DNA from: Bradyrhizobium sp. CB82
GTDB taxonomy: Bacteria > Pseudomonadota > Alphaproteobacteria > Rhizobiales > Xanthobacteraceae
DNA length: 64,000 bases
Assembly: GCF_029714405.1 (NCBI RefSeq)
Contig: NZ_CP121650.1
Location: 2,485,001 to 2,549,000 of the forward strand
Reading direction: 5' to 3'
Shown here: positions 1 through 9,825 of the stretch, piece after piece
How positions within the stretch are numbered: position 1 is the stretch's first letter
How the letters are laid out: each line of letters begins with the position of its first letter
Translations under genes and position numbers: made by a program
Notes under the pieces: model-generated
What the model was told of the DNA's origin: nothing
What the model saw: only the letters and a program-made list of their open reading frames with translations
Databases searched by the model: none

Positions 1-1
1 C

Positions 2-448
2 AGCCGCGACCAGACCCGCACCGAGAAGGCGATCGCCTCGCTCGAAGAGGTGGTGCGCAAATATCCGAACTCCGAATATGCGACCAGCGCCAAGGCCAAG
101 ATCGAGGGCGCGCGCGACCAGCTCGCCGGCAAGGAGATGTCCATCGGCCGCTATTACGCGCAGAAGCGCGACTTCACGGCCGCGATCAACCGCTACAAAA
201 CGGTGGTCACACAGTACCAGACCACGCGCCATGTCGAGGAGGCGCTCTACCGCCTGACCGAGGCCTATATGGCGATCGGCATCGTCGGCGAGGCGCAGAC
301 CGCGGCTGCCGTGCTCGGGCACAATTTTCCTGACAGCCGCTGGTACAAGGACGCCTATAATCTTGTAAAATCCGGCGGTCTCGAGCCGAGCGAGAATCAG
401 GGGTCCTGGATCAGCCGGACCTTCAAGAAGATGGGCCTCGGCGGCTAG
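2..448 (+). CDS. bamD: BamD outer-membrane assembly lipoprotein, 3' part
   Basis: The reading frame is open from the window edge, so the N-terminus with its lipobox is missing. The visible 148 codons are tetratricopeptide-like helical repeats: RTEKAIASLEEVVRKYPNSE, then a module with GRYYAQKRDFTAAINRYKTV, then a module with EEALYRLTEAYMAIG and HNFPDSRWY. These are hallmarks of BamD (ComL/YfiO), the periplasmic lipoprotein that works with BamA in inserting beta-barrel proteins. The gene ends with TAG 16 bp before recN, the usual bamD-recN order in alphaproteobacteria, so the two are probably co-transcribed. An internal GTG at 50 could be mistaken for a start but lies mid-repeat. Confidence 0.9.
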   Translation, partial: SRDQTRTEKAIASLEEVVRKYPNSEYATSAKAKIEGARDQLAGKEMSIGRYYAQKRDFTAAINRYKTVVTQYQTTRHVEEALYRLTEAYMAIGIVGEAQTAAAVLGHNFPDSRWYKDAYNLVKSGGLEPSENQGSWISRTFKKMGLGG

Positions 449-464
449 GAAATTTTGGGGTTCC

Positions 465-2153
465 ATGCTGGCGCGTCTGTCGATCCGTGACATCGTCCTG
501 ATCGAACGGCTCGATATCGAATTCGCGACCGGCCTTGCGGTTTTGACCGGCGAGACCGGCGCGGGAAAATCCATCCTGCTCGATGCCTTTGCGCTGGCGC
601 TCGGCGGCCGCGGCGATGCCGGCCTCGTGCGCCACGGCGCGGAGCAGGGGCAGGTCACGGCCGTGTTCGACGTGCCGACGGCCCATCCCGCGACCAAGAT
701 TCTCGCCGAGAACGGGCTCGAGGACGCCAGTTTTGCAGATTCCTGCGAGATGATCCTGCGTCGCGTGCAGTTCGCCGACGGCCGCACCCGTGCCTTCATC
801 AACGACCAGTCGATCAGCGTGCAGACGCTCAAGGCGGTCGGCGCTGCGCTGGTCGAGATCCATGGCCAGCATGACGAGCGCGCGCTGGTCGATGCCTCCA
901 CCCATCGCCGCCTGCTCGATGCCTTCGCCGGCCTCGAGAACGACGTCACCGCCGTCGAAGCGCTGTGGGATGCGCGCCGCACCGCCAACACCGCGCTCGA
1001 GGAGCATCGCGCCGGCATGGAGCGCGCGGCGCGCGAGGCAGATTATCTGCGCCATGCCTCGGACGAACTGAAGCAGCTTGCGCCCAAGGACGGGGAGGAG
1101 ACTTCGCTCGCCTCCCGCCGTACCACCATGATGCAGGGCGAGAAGATCGCCTCCGACCTGCGAGAGGCGCAGGAAATCGTCGGCGGTCACAATTCGCCGG
1201 TCGCGGCTCTTTCGGCGGCGGTGCGAAGGCTGGAGCGCCGTGGCGTCAATTCGCCGGCGCTGGTCGAGCCCGCGGTGAAGGCGATCGACGCCGCGATCAA
1301 TTCGTTGGAGGAGGCCGACCAGCATCTTTCCGCGGCGCTCGCCGCAACCGATTTCGACCCCTTGGAGCTCGAGCGCATCGAGGAGCGGCTGTTCGCGCTG
1401 CGCGCCGCCTCGCGCAAATACTCGACGCCGGTCGATGGCCTGGCAGCGCTTGCCGCGAAATACGCGGCCGATGTCAGGCTGATCGACGCCGGCGCCGAAC
1501 AGTTGAAGAAGCTCGAGCAGGCCGCGATCGAGGCCGATGCGCGCTATGCTGCTGCTGCCAAGAAGCTCTCGGCTGCACGCCAGAAATCGGCAGACAAGCT
1601 CAACAAGGCCGTCAACGCCGAACTCGCCCCGCTCAAGCTCGAACGCGCGAAATTCATGACCCAGGTCGAGACGGATGAGCGTGCGCCGGGACCGCAGGGA
1701 TTCGACCGCGTCGAGTTCTGGGTGCAGACCAATCCGGGCACCAAGCCGGGGCCGATGATGAAGGTCGCCTCCGGCGGCGAGTTGTCGCGCTTCTTGCTGG
1801 CGCTGAAGGTCGTGCTGTCCGACCGCGGCTCGGCGCCGACCCTGGTGTTCGACGAAATCGACACCGGTGTCGGCGGCGCGGTGGCCGATGCCATCGGCGC
1901 GCGGCTCGCGCGGCTTGCCGGCCAGGTGCAGGTGATGGCCGTGACCCACGCCCCGCAGGTCGCCGCCCGCGCCGACCTGCATCTGCTGATTTCCAAGGAT
2001 GCCCTCGACAAGGGCAAGCGCGTCGCCACCCGCGTCAACGCGCTGGCCGCCGACCACCGCCGCGAGGAGATCGCGCGGATGCTGGCGGGAGCGGAGATCA
2101 CGGCGGAGGCGAGGGCGGCTGCGGAACGCCTGCTCAGGGCCGCAACGGCTTAG
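465..2153 (+). CDS. recN: DNA repair protein RecN
   Basis: A 562-residue SMC-like ATPase for double-strand-break repair. Walker A GETGAGKS is at residues 29-36, the ABC signature ASGGELSRF near 435-443, and Walker B TLVFDEID with the catalytic Asp-Glu at 463-464. Between them lies a long charged helical region (about 150-390) typical of the RecN coiled coil. Length matches the family (about 550-560). The ATG at 465 follows bamD by 16 bp with an AGGA motif at the bamD stop. The protein clusters broken DNA ends and promotes RecA-dependent repair in the cytoplasm. Confidence 0.96.
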   Translation: MLARLSIRDIVLIERLDIEFATGLAVLTGETGAGKSILLDAFALALGGRGDAGLVRHGAEQGQVTAVFDVPTAHPATKILAENGLEDASFADSCEMILRRVQFADGRTRAFINDQSISVQTLKAVGAALVEIHGQHDERALVDASTHRRLLDAFAGLENDVTAVEALWDARRTANTALEEHRAGMERAAREADYLRHASDELKQLAPKDGEETSLASRRTTMMQGEKIASDLREAQEIVGGHNSPVAALSAAVRRLERRGVNSPALVEPAVKAIDAAINSLEEADQHLSAALAATDFDPLELERIEERLFALRAASRKYSTPVDGLAALAAKYAADVRLIDAGAEQLKKLEQAAIEADARYAAAAKKLSAARQKSADKLNKAVNAELAPLKLERAKFMTQVETDERAPGPQGFDRVEFWVQTNPGTKPGPMMKVASGGELSRFLLALKVVLSDRGSAPTLVFDEIDTGVGGAVADAIGARLARLAGQVQVMAVTHAPQVAARADLHLLISKDALDKGKRVATRVNALAADHRREEIARMLAGAEITAEARAAAERLLRAATA

Positions 2154-2160
2154 TCTTGCG

Positions 2161-2256
2161 CCGTCATTCCGGGGCGCGCGGAAGCGCGAACCCGGAATCC
2201 AGATGTTGTGGCACGAGATTCCGGGCTCCGCCCCGCGGACCGTCACGGAATGACGG
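2161..2256. repeat. Palindromic intergenic repeat, family A copy 1
   Basis: A 96-bp element that begins CCGTCATTCC and ends GGAATGACGG as inverted ends, with an internal inverted pair around CCCGGAATC/GATTCCGGG. It lies 7 bp after the recN stop and could form a terminator-like stem. Related copies are at 2568-2650 and, inside a gene, at 26918-27019. Confidence 0.85.
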
Positions 2257-2258
2257 CT

Positions 2259-4821
<2,563 letters not shown>

Positions 4822-4850
4822 GGTTCTGGCGCTCGCGCCTCTCATTCCGC

Positions 4851-4952
4851 TGTCATTCCCCGCGAAGGCGGGGAATCCGGTATTCCAGAAGCAGTAGTTG
4901 GATACGGAGAAGTCGCGGCGTACTGGATCACCCGCCTGCACGGGGGATGACA
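4851..4952. repeat. Palindromic repeat, family B copy 1
   Basis: A 102-bp element that begins TGTCATTCCCCGCGAAGGCG (internal stem CCCCGC/GCGGGG) and ends with CCCGCCTGCACGGGGGATGACA. It follows ligA. An inverted copy at 5244-5346 brackets a transporter remnant. Confidence 0.85.
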
Positions 4953-4996
4953 TCGAGATCGTTGCAGTGACTGTCGGCCAGGGCGACAGCGTCACA

Positions 4997-5236
4997 TCAT
5001 CCCGCTCTCTTCAGCGTCAGCGCGACGCCGACGGCGATTGCGAGCGCGCCTCCTGTTACGGCGTAGAAGATCGCGCGCCAGCCGAAGGCGGTCTCGATCA
5101 GGCCGCCGGTCAGGGGCGAGAGCATCTGCGCGATCATCATGACGGCAATGACGAGGCTGATCATCGCGCCGACGCGTTCGCGATCGTAGAGATCGCGGAT
5201 GATGGCGCGGCTCACCATGCCGGTGGCCCCGCCCAA
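4997..5236 (-). pseudogene. Fragment of Bcr/CflA-type MFS drug transporter
   Basis: About 79 codons resemble the middle of a Bcr/CflA-family 12-TM efflux carrier: GGATGMVSRAIIRDLYDRER is the loop after TM4, followed by the TM5/TM6 hairpin with LSPLTGGLIETAFGWRAIF and a hydrophobic IFYAVTGGALAIAVGVAL. A complete carrier has about 400 residues, so both ends are lost. There is no plausible start; the frame opens only at a TTG. The fragment lies precisely between two inverted family B repeats. It is probably non-functional. Confidence 0.75.
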
Positions 5237-5243
5237 TGGGAGG

Positions 5244-5346
5244 TGTCATCGCCCGGCTTGACCGGGCGATCCAGTACGCCGCGGCGTCTCCGTATGCGAC
5301 TGCTGTCTCTGGAATACTGGATTCCCCGCTTTCGCGGGGAATGACA
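5244..5346. repeat. Palindromic repeat, family B copy 2 (inverted)
   Basis: A 103-bp element that begins TGTCATCGCCCGGCTTGACC and ends GGGGAATGACA, with the internal stem CCCCGCTTTCGCGGGG. Orientation is opposite to the copy at 4851-4952. Confidence 0.85.
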
Positions 5347-5395
5347 GCGGAGGTTGGGACGAGAATTGCGCCGAACGCGACAGAGCTATGCAGCG

Positions 5396-7222
5396 CTATT
5401 TCAGCTCCGTCGTCGCCTCATCGAGCCACACCTTGGTCGCCTCATCGAGCGCGGGCCGCACTTCCGCCCTGACGCGGGCGTGGTAGGCGTTCAGCCAGTC
5501 GCGCTCGTCCCGGCTCAGCATCGCTACCTCAATCAGCCGGCGGTCGATCGGCGCCAGCGTCAGCGTCTCGAAGGCGTTCATCGGCTTCTCGGCGCCGGCG
5601 ATGTCGGTGGCAACCACCAGCTCGAGATTCTCGATCCGGATGCCGAAGCCGTCGGTCTTGTAGTAGCCGGGCTCGTTGGAAAGGATCATGCCGCGCTTGA
5701 GCGGCGTGGTGCCGAGTTTCGAAATGCGGGCAGGCCCCTCATGCACGGAGAGATAGCTACCGACGCCGTGGCCGGTGCCATGCTCGAAATCGACACCGGC
5801 GGCCCAGAGATATTGCCGGGCCAGCGTATCGAGCTGCGCGCCGGTGGTGCCGTCAGGAAACACCGCGCGCGCGATCGCGATATGGCCACGCAGCACGCGG
5901 GTAAAGCGGTCGCGCATCTCCGCGGTCGGCTCGCCGACGGCCATGGTGCGCGTGACGTCGGTGGTGCCGTCTTCATACTGCGCGCCGGAATCGATCAGGA
6001 GAAGATCGCCGCGTGCGATCCGGCGGTTGCTCTTGCGGGTGACGCGGTAATGTACGATGGCGCCGTTCGGGCCCGTTCCGGAAATGGTCGGGAACGACAC
6101 ATCCCTCAAGGCGCCGGTGTCGCGCCGGAAGGTTTCCAGCACCTCCACGGCGTCGATCTCGGTGAGCTTGCCCGAGGGCGCCTCGCGATCGATGAAGGCG
6201 AGGAAACGCGCCAGCGCCACCGCGTCGCGCCGGTGCGCGGTCTTCGTGCCTGCGATCTCAGTGCTGTTCTTGACCGCCTTCAGCAGCGTCACCGGATCGG
6301 CGCCGCGCAACGGCTTGCCGCCGCTGCTCGCGATCAGCCGGCTGAGCGCGTCGGCGGCTGTTGCATTGTCCAGCGCGATCGCCGCGCCGCTCGTGGCGAG
6401 CGCCATCAGTGTCGGCGTCAGTGCATCCGGCTCGCGCACGTCGGCGGACTGTTCGAGATGGTCGCGTGTCAGGTTGGAGAGTTTGCGGTGGTCGATGAAC
6501 ACGGTCGGCCGGCCGTCCTTCGGCACCAAGGCGTAGGACAGCGGCAAGGGTGTGTGCGCGACGTCACCGCCGCGGATGTTGAAGCTCCACGCCACCGCAT
6601 GGCTGTCGGACAGCACCAGCGCATCGGCGCCGAGCTTGCCGATCTCGCCGCGGATCTGGGAGAGTTTCTCCGCCTCCGCGACCCCTGCATGTTGCAGGGC
6701 GTGAACCACGACCGGCGCGATCGGCGCGGGCGGCCGGTCCTGCCAGACGGCGTCAACCGGATTCGAGTCGACCGCCACCAGCTCGGCGCCGGCCTTGGCG
6801 CAGGCGGCGGACAGGCGCTCGGCTGCCGCAAAAGTGTGCAGCCACGGGTCAAATCCTAGGCGGTCGCCGGACTTCAGATGTGCGGACAGCCAGCTTTCCG
6901 GCGGCGGTTCGATCAGCGACTCGACCGCCCAGGCCTTTGCATCGACCTGCTTGGCCGCTTGCAGCGTATAGCGGCCGTCGACGAACACCGCCGCCTCTTG
7001 CGGCAGCACGACCGCCAGTCCCGCCGAGCCGGTGAAGCCGGTGAGCCAGGCCAGCCGCTCCTCCGACGGTGCCACATATTCATTCTGCTGCTGGTCGGCG
7101 CGCGGAACGACGAAGCCGGTGAGCTTGCGGCGGGCGAGTTCTTCGCGAAATGCCGCAAGCCGCGCGCTCAATGCGACGCCGGCCTCCGGCTCCTCGAATG
7201 TCTGGAAGTGAGCTTCGAACAT
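5396..7222 (-). CDS. pepP: Xaa-Pro aminopeptidase (M24B, aminopeptidase P)
   Basis: A 608-residue cytoplasmic metallopeptidase that removes N-terminal residues preceding proline. Two creatinase-like N-terminal domains (from LSARLAAFREELARR to about residue 300) precede a pita-bread catalytic domain. All five dinuclear metal ligands are present: D411 (LLIDSGAQY), D422 (GTTDVTRT), H485 (HGTGHGVGSY), E517 (SNEPGYY) and E531 (RIENL). Length fits the long, three-domain form like eukaryotic XPNPEP1 rather than E. coli PepP (441 residues). It is monocistronic. The 3' end is 49 bp from a family B repeat. Confidence 0.94.
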   Translation of the reverse strand: MFEAHFQTFEEPEAGVALSARLAAFREELARRKLTGFVVPRADQQQNEYVAPSEERLAWLTGFTGSAGLAVVLPQEAAVFVDGRYTLQAAKQVDAKAWAVESLIEPPPESWLSAHLKSGDRLGFDPWLHTFAAAERLSAACAKAGAELVAVDSNPVDAVWQDRPPAPIAPVVVHALQHAGVAEAEKLSQIRGEIGKLGADALVLSDSHAVAWSFNIRGGDVAHTPLPLSYALVPKDGRPTVFIDHRKLSNLTRDHLEQSADVREPDALTPTLMALATSGAAIALDNATAADALSRLIASSGGKPLRGADPVTLLKAVKNSTEIAGTKTAHRRDAVALARFLAFIDREAPSGKLTEIDAVEVLETFRRDTGALRDVSFPTISGTGPNGAIVHYRVTRKSNRRIARGDLLLIDSGAQYEDGTTDVTRTMAVGEPTAEMRDRFTRVLRGHIAIARAVFPDGTTGAQLDTLARQYLWAAGVDFEHGTGHGVGSYLSVHEGPARISKLGTTPLKRGMILSNEPGYYKTDGFGIRIENLELVVATDIAGAEKPMNAFETLTLAPIDRRLIEVAMLSRDERDWLNAYHARVRAEVRPALDEATKVWLDEATTELK

Positions 7223-7408
7223 GCTGTGACTATCTTAGGGTGACGGGGATTGCTCCGCAATGTGGACGCAATCGCCGTGCATTGGCATAGGCTGTGCTTG
7301 CGAAGTTCCATTCGCGTCGAGTGGAGTAAAGGATGCGGCTTCCGCGCTTCGTCCGGTTGACAGGGCAAAATGAGCAAGTGGTTCATCTCAACGGCGAGGG
7401 GACACACG

Positions 7409-7591
7409 ATGCCTGCGTTTTCGTTTGAAAAGATCTCACCTCCGGTCCGCCGCGGACCGTCATCCTCTGAGCCAGAGAAGCCGCGCGGCGTCCTCTACCA
7501 GCTGATCGATCGCTTCGCCGAGCGCCGCGCCAAGCGGATCTTGCGCGAGGAGCGCGCGCCCATCCGCCGCGACGACAAGCCGGCGGAATAG
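7409..7591 (+). CDS. Small conserved basic protein, function unknown
   Basis: A 60-residue protein that begins MPAFSFEKISPPVRRG and ends in a strongly charged helix with FAERRAKRILREERAPIRRD. I chose ATG 7409 because GAGGGG at 7395-7400 lies 8 bp upstream. A start at 7370 in the same frame lacks a ribosome site. No domain is recognised. The amphipathic basic tail suggests a nucleic-acid or membrane-surface contact, but this is only inference. It is followed by a stem-loop repeat with a T-run that could end its transcript. Confidence 0.55.
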   Translation: MPAFSFEKISPPVRRGPSSSEPEKPRGVLYQLIDRFAERRAKRILREERAPIRRDDKPAE

Positions 7592-7610
7592 CGAGCGACG
7601 CATCGACGTA

Positions 7611-7694
7611 CGTGGGCAAAGGCGCGAAGCGCCGTGCCCACCATTTTTCCCCGACCTCGGCAGAATTGGGGGGCACGCTTCGCTTTGCCCGCCC
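7611..7694. repeat. Stem-loop repeat, family E
   Basis: The stem GTGGGCAAAGGCGC/GCGCCGTGCCCAC is followed by CATTTTT, then a second arm with GGGGGGCACGCTTCGCTTTGCCCGCCC. It lies between the small gene at 7409 and prmA on the other strand, and may act as a terminator for the former. The same motif recurs in many Bradyrhizobium intergenic regions (from memory, not checked). Confidence 0.65.
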
Positions 7695-8590
7695 TACAAG
7701 CTACACTTCCGCAGCAGCAGGCTGCTCCAGCCCTCGATCCGCAAGTGCCGCACCGGCACGAGGCCGCGCGCGCGGTAGGCGGCGATGACGGCGGGGGCCT
7801 GGGGCGTCAGGAGCCCGGACAGGATGACGTGTGCGCGAGGTGCAAGGTGCCGCGCCATCGGGCCCGCCAATTGCCGCAGGGGATTGGCGAGGATGTTGGC
7901 CAGCACCAGGTCGAACGGGGCCCACTTGGCAAAATCGGGCGCGGCAAAGCCGGTAGCACGAATCGCATGCACGTGGTGACCGGCCTCGTTCAGACCTGCG
8001 TTCTCGCGAGCCACGCGCACCGAGGGCGGGTCGATGTCGCTCGCCAGCACCGCGCGATGCAGCGCCTTGGCCGCCGCGATCGCCAGCACGCCGGTCCCTG
8101 TGCCGAGGTCGAGCATGCGCTTCGGCCGGGAACCTTTCAAAACGTGGTCAAGCAACAGTAAACAGCCGCGCGTCGTGCCGTGATGGCCGGTGCCGAAGGC
8201 CAGGGCCGCCTCAATCTCGATGGCAAGCTTGTTCGGCGGCACGCGGTCGCGGTCGTGGCCGCCATGGACGACGAAGCGTCCGGCCGGAACGGGCACCAGA
8301 TCCGAAAGGCTTGCTTTGACCCAATCCTTGGCCTCGACGCTGTCGAACACCAGCGTGTCCGCAATCCCGGGGCCGGCCGTTTCAGTGATGATCCCCTTAA
8401 GGAACTCCTGATCCGGCGCATCCGCGAAGTGCAGCGTGACGTCCCAGCGCCCGTCCGGCTGCTCGAATGCCGCGACCGCCGCGTCGCCATCGAAAAAGAT
8501 CTCGGTCAGGACGTCGACGACGCGCTTGGCGGCAGCCTCGTCGCCGATCGCAAGGCTCGCCCGGTGAGTTGGGGTGGGGGTGGGGGACAT
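7694..8590 (-). CDS. prmA: Ribosomal protein L11 methyltransferase PrmA
   Basis: A 298-residue SAM-dependent enzyme that trimethylates ribosomal protein L11. The N-terminal part resembles the L11-recognition domain. The catalytic Rossmann domain has FGTGHHGTTRGCLLLL, SAM motif I LDLGTGTGVLAIAA, ASDIDPPSV and the family signature LANILANPL. I chose ATG 8590 (MSPTPTPTHRAS) over an upstream start at 8623, which adds 11 residues without an obvious ribosome site. The gene stands alone and convergent with the small gene at 7409. Confidence 0.93.
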   Translation of the reverse strand: MSPTPTPTHRASLAIGDEAAAKRVVDVLTEIFFDGDAAVAAFEQPDGRWDVTLHFADAPDQEFLKGIITETAGPGIADTLVFDSVEAKDWVKASLSDLVPVPAGRFVVHGGHDRDRVPPNKLAIEIEAALAFGTGHHGTTRGCLLLLDHVLKGSRPKRMLDLGTGTGVLAIAAAKALHRAVLASDIDPPSVRVARENAGLNEAGHHVHAIRATGFAAPDFAKWAPFDLVLANILANPLRQLAGPMARHLAPRAHVILSGLLTPQAPAVIAAYRARGLVPVRHLRIEGWSSLLLRKCSL

Positions 8591-8750
8591 TGGCTTCAGA
8601 TCTACTCGCTTAATTCGGTCCAATTTGACACGTTTTCGTCGCGCTTCATCTCAAAACTTGTGATGGCTGCGTTTATTCAACTTTAGGTTCTGCTCCGTAG
8701 ATTGCCGGATGTTGGGTGCAGCCAACGCAATTGGAAATTGGAGGCAAATC

Positions 8751-8915
8751 TTGAAGCGCATGGTTCAAAAGTTCTGGTCCGATGAGTCCGGCGCCACCGC
8801 GATCGAATACGGTCTGATCGCAGCCGGCATTGCCCTGGCGATCATTACCGTGGTCAACGGCCTGGGCACCAGCATCAATGACAAGTTCGGTTCAGTAAGC
8901 AGCTCCTTGAAGTAA
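8751..8915 (+). CDS. flp: Flp/Fap-type prepilin
   Basis: A 54-residue type IVb prepilin. The short basic leader MKRMVQKFWSDESG is followed by the cleavage site G^ATAIEY (Glu at +5) and the hydrophobic stretch GLIAAGIALAIITVVNGLG, all diagnostic of Flp subunits processed by TadV-type peptidase. The start is decided by GGAGG at 8740-8744, which is optimally spaced (6 nt) to a TTG at 8751. The ATG at 8760 is too far, and a longer frame from 8709 only adds a non-leader sequence. No tad/cpa genes adjoin it, so this pilin is an orphan here. An intrinsic terminator follows. Confidence 0.93.
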   Translation: MKRMVQKFWSDESGATAIEYGLIAAGIALAIITVVNGLGTSINDKFGSVSSSLK

Positions 8916-8920
8916 TTTCC

Positions 8921-8949
8921 GCCTCCGTTTTCCGAGCGGGGGCTTTTTT
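8921..8949 (+). terminator. Intrinsic terminator after flp
   Basis: Stem GCCTCCG/CGGGGGC (one G-T pair) with a 9-nt loop, then six T residues. It begins 6 bp after the flp stop codon. Confidence 0.85.
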
Positions 8950-9062
8950 CATTCAAGACAGCGGCCGACGCCCGCGGGGAATGCCCCTTGCGGGCGAAGT
9001 CGTTTTTGGCGGCGGCAGTGTCTCGGTCCGACGCTTCGCTCACGGCCGCTGGCGGAGTTCCT

Positions 9063-9623
9063 TCAGTCATGGCCGATCGAACGAATGACCCGGGCCGGAT
9101 TTCCGGCGACAAGGGTATTCGGAGGAATGTCCCTGGTGACGACCGCCCCCGCGGCCACAACCGAGTTTTCGCCGACTGTCACCCCGCCGATGACAGTTGC
9201 TCCTGCCGCGATCCAGACGTTTCTCTCGATCACGATGGGCTTTCCGATCGTAGCGGCGCGGCGCTGCGTAGGATCGAGGGGATGGCCCGTCGTGATGATG
9301 CTCACGTTCGGCCCGATCATCACATCGTCCGCGATGTCGAGGCCGCCAAGGTCGTAGAACGTGCAGTTCTGATTGACGAAGACATTTCGCCCGACGCGGA
9401 TTTCGTCCCCGCCGGCGGTATAGAATGGTGGGATCAACAAGAAGCCGTCGTCCACCTTCCTGCCGGTGAGTTCACTGAACAGGGCCCGGACTTCGTCTGC
9501 GTCGTTGAACGTCAAACGGTTGAGCCTGGCGGTGATCGCCATCGCGCGTTTGATGTTTGCCGACATGGCCGCTGATTCCGGCGTCCGCCGATAAACGATC
9601 CTGGTGCCGTCGTCATGCGCCAT
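9063..9623 (-). CDS. Maltose/galactoside-type O-acetyltransferase (hexapeptide repeat)
   Basis: A 186-residue left-handed beta-helix acetyltransferase using acetyl-CoA. The N-terminal maltose-acetyltransferase cap (about residues 5-60) is followed by hexapeptide turns: IRVGRNVFVNQNCTF, IADDVMIGPNVSI with the catalytic His in ITTGHPLDP, then IVIERNVWIAAGATVIGGVT and VAGNPARVIRSI. Size and motifs match Maa/LacA enzymes (180-200 residues). The true acceptor cannot be told; in rhizobia such enzymes include NodL-like sugar O-acetyltransferases, but no nod genes are nearby. Confidence 0.9.
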   Translation of the reverse strand: MAHDDGTRIVYRRTPESAAMSANIKRAMAITARLNRLTFNDADEVRALFSELTGRKVDDGFLLIPPFYTAGGDEIRVGRNVFVNQNCTFYDLGGLDIADDVMIGPNVSIITTGHPLDPTQRRAATIGKPIVIERNVWIAAGATVIGGVTVGENSVVAAGAVVTRDIPPNTLVAGNPARVIRSIGHD

Positions 9624-9825
9624 GCGTTGTTTCCCCCGGTCTACAGTCGAGCATGCCCATAGGATTCCCTGTCTCGATCCACGGTTTGTCCACCGATTGG
9701 TCCACAGGGATATCCCGAATTTGCCCTCAGATTATCCCCGGCTTGGTCCTCAGGGCTTTTGCGACCCTCGCGCTACTTTTCCCCGCATGCCGGACAGGCC
9801 TGTGCACAGGCTATCCACACGCCTA

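Noticed and set aside
423..2246. Minus-strand open frame of 607 codons opposite recN
   Set aside because: Antisense shadow of recN. RecN has all catalytic motifs, and the antisense product has none.
9731..9820. Sequences like DnaA boxes (TTATCCCCG, CTATCCACA) and possible origin
   Set aside because: Matches are imperfect and few, with no AT-rich unwinding region or origin-type genes nearby.
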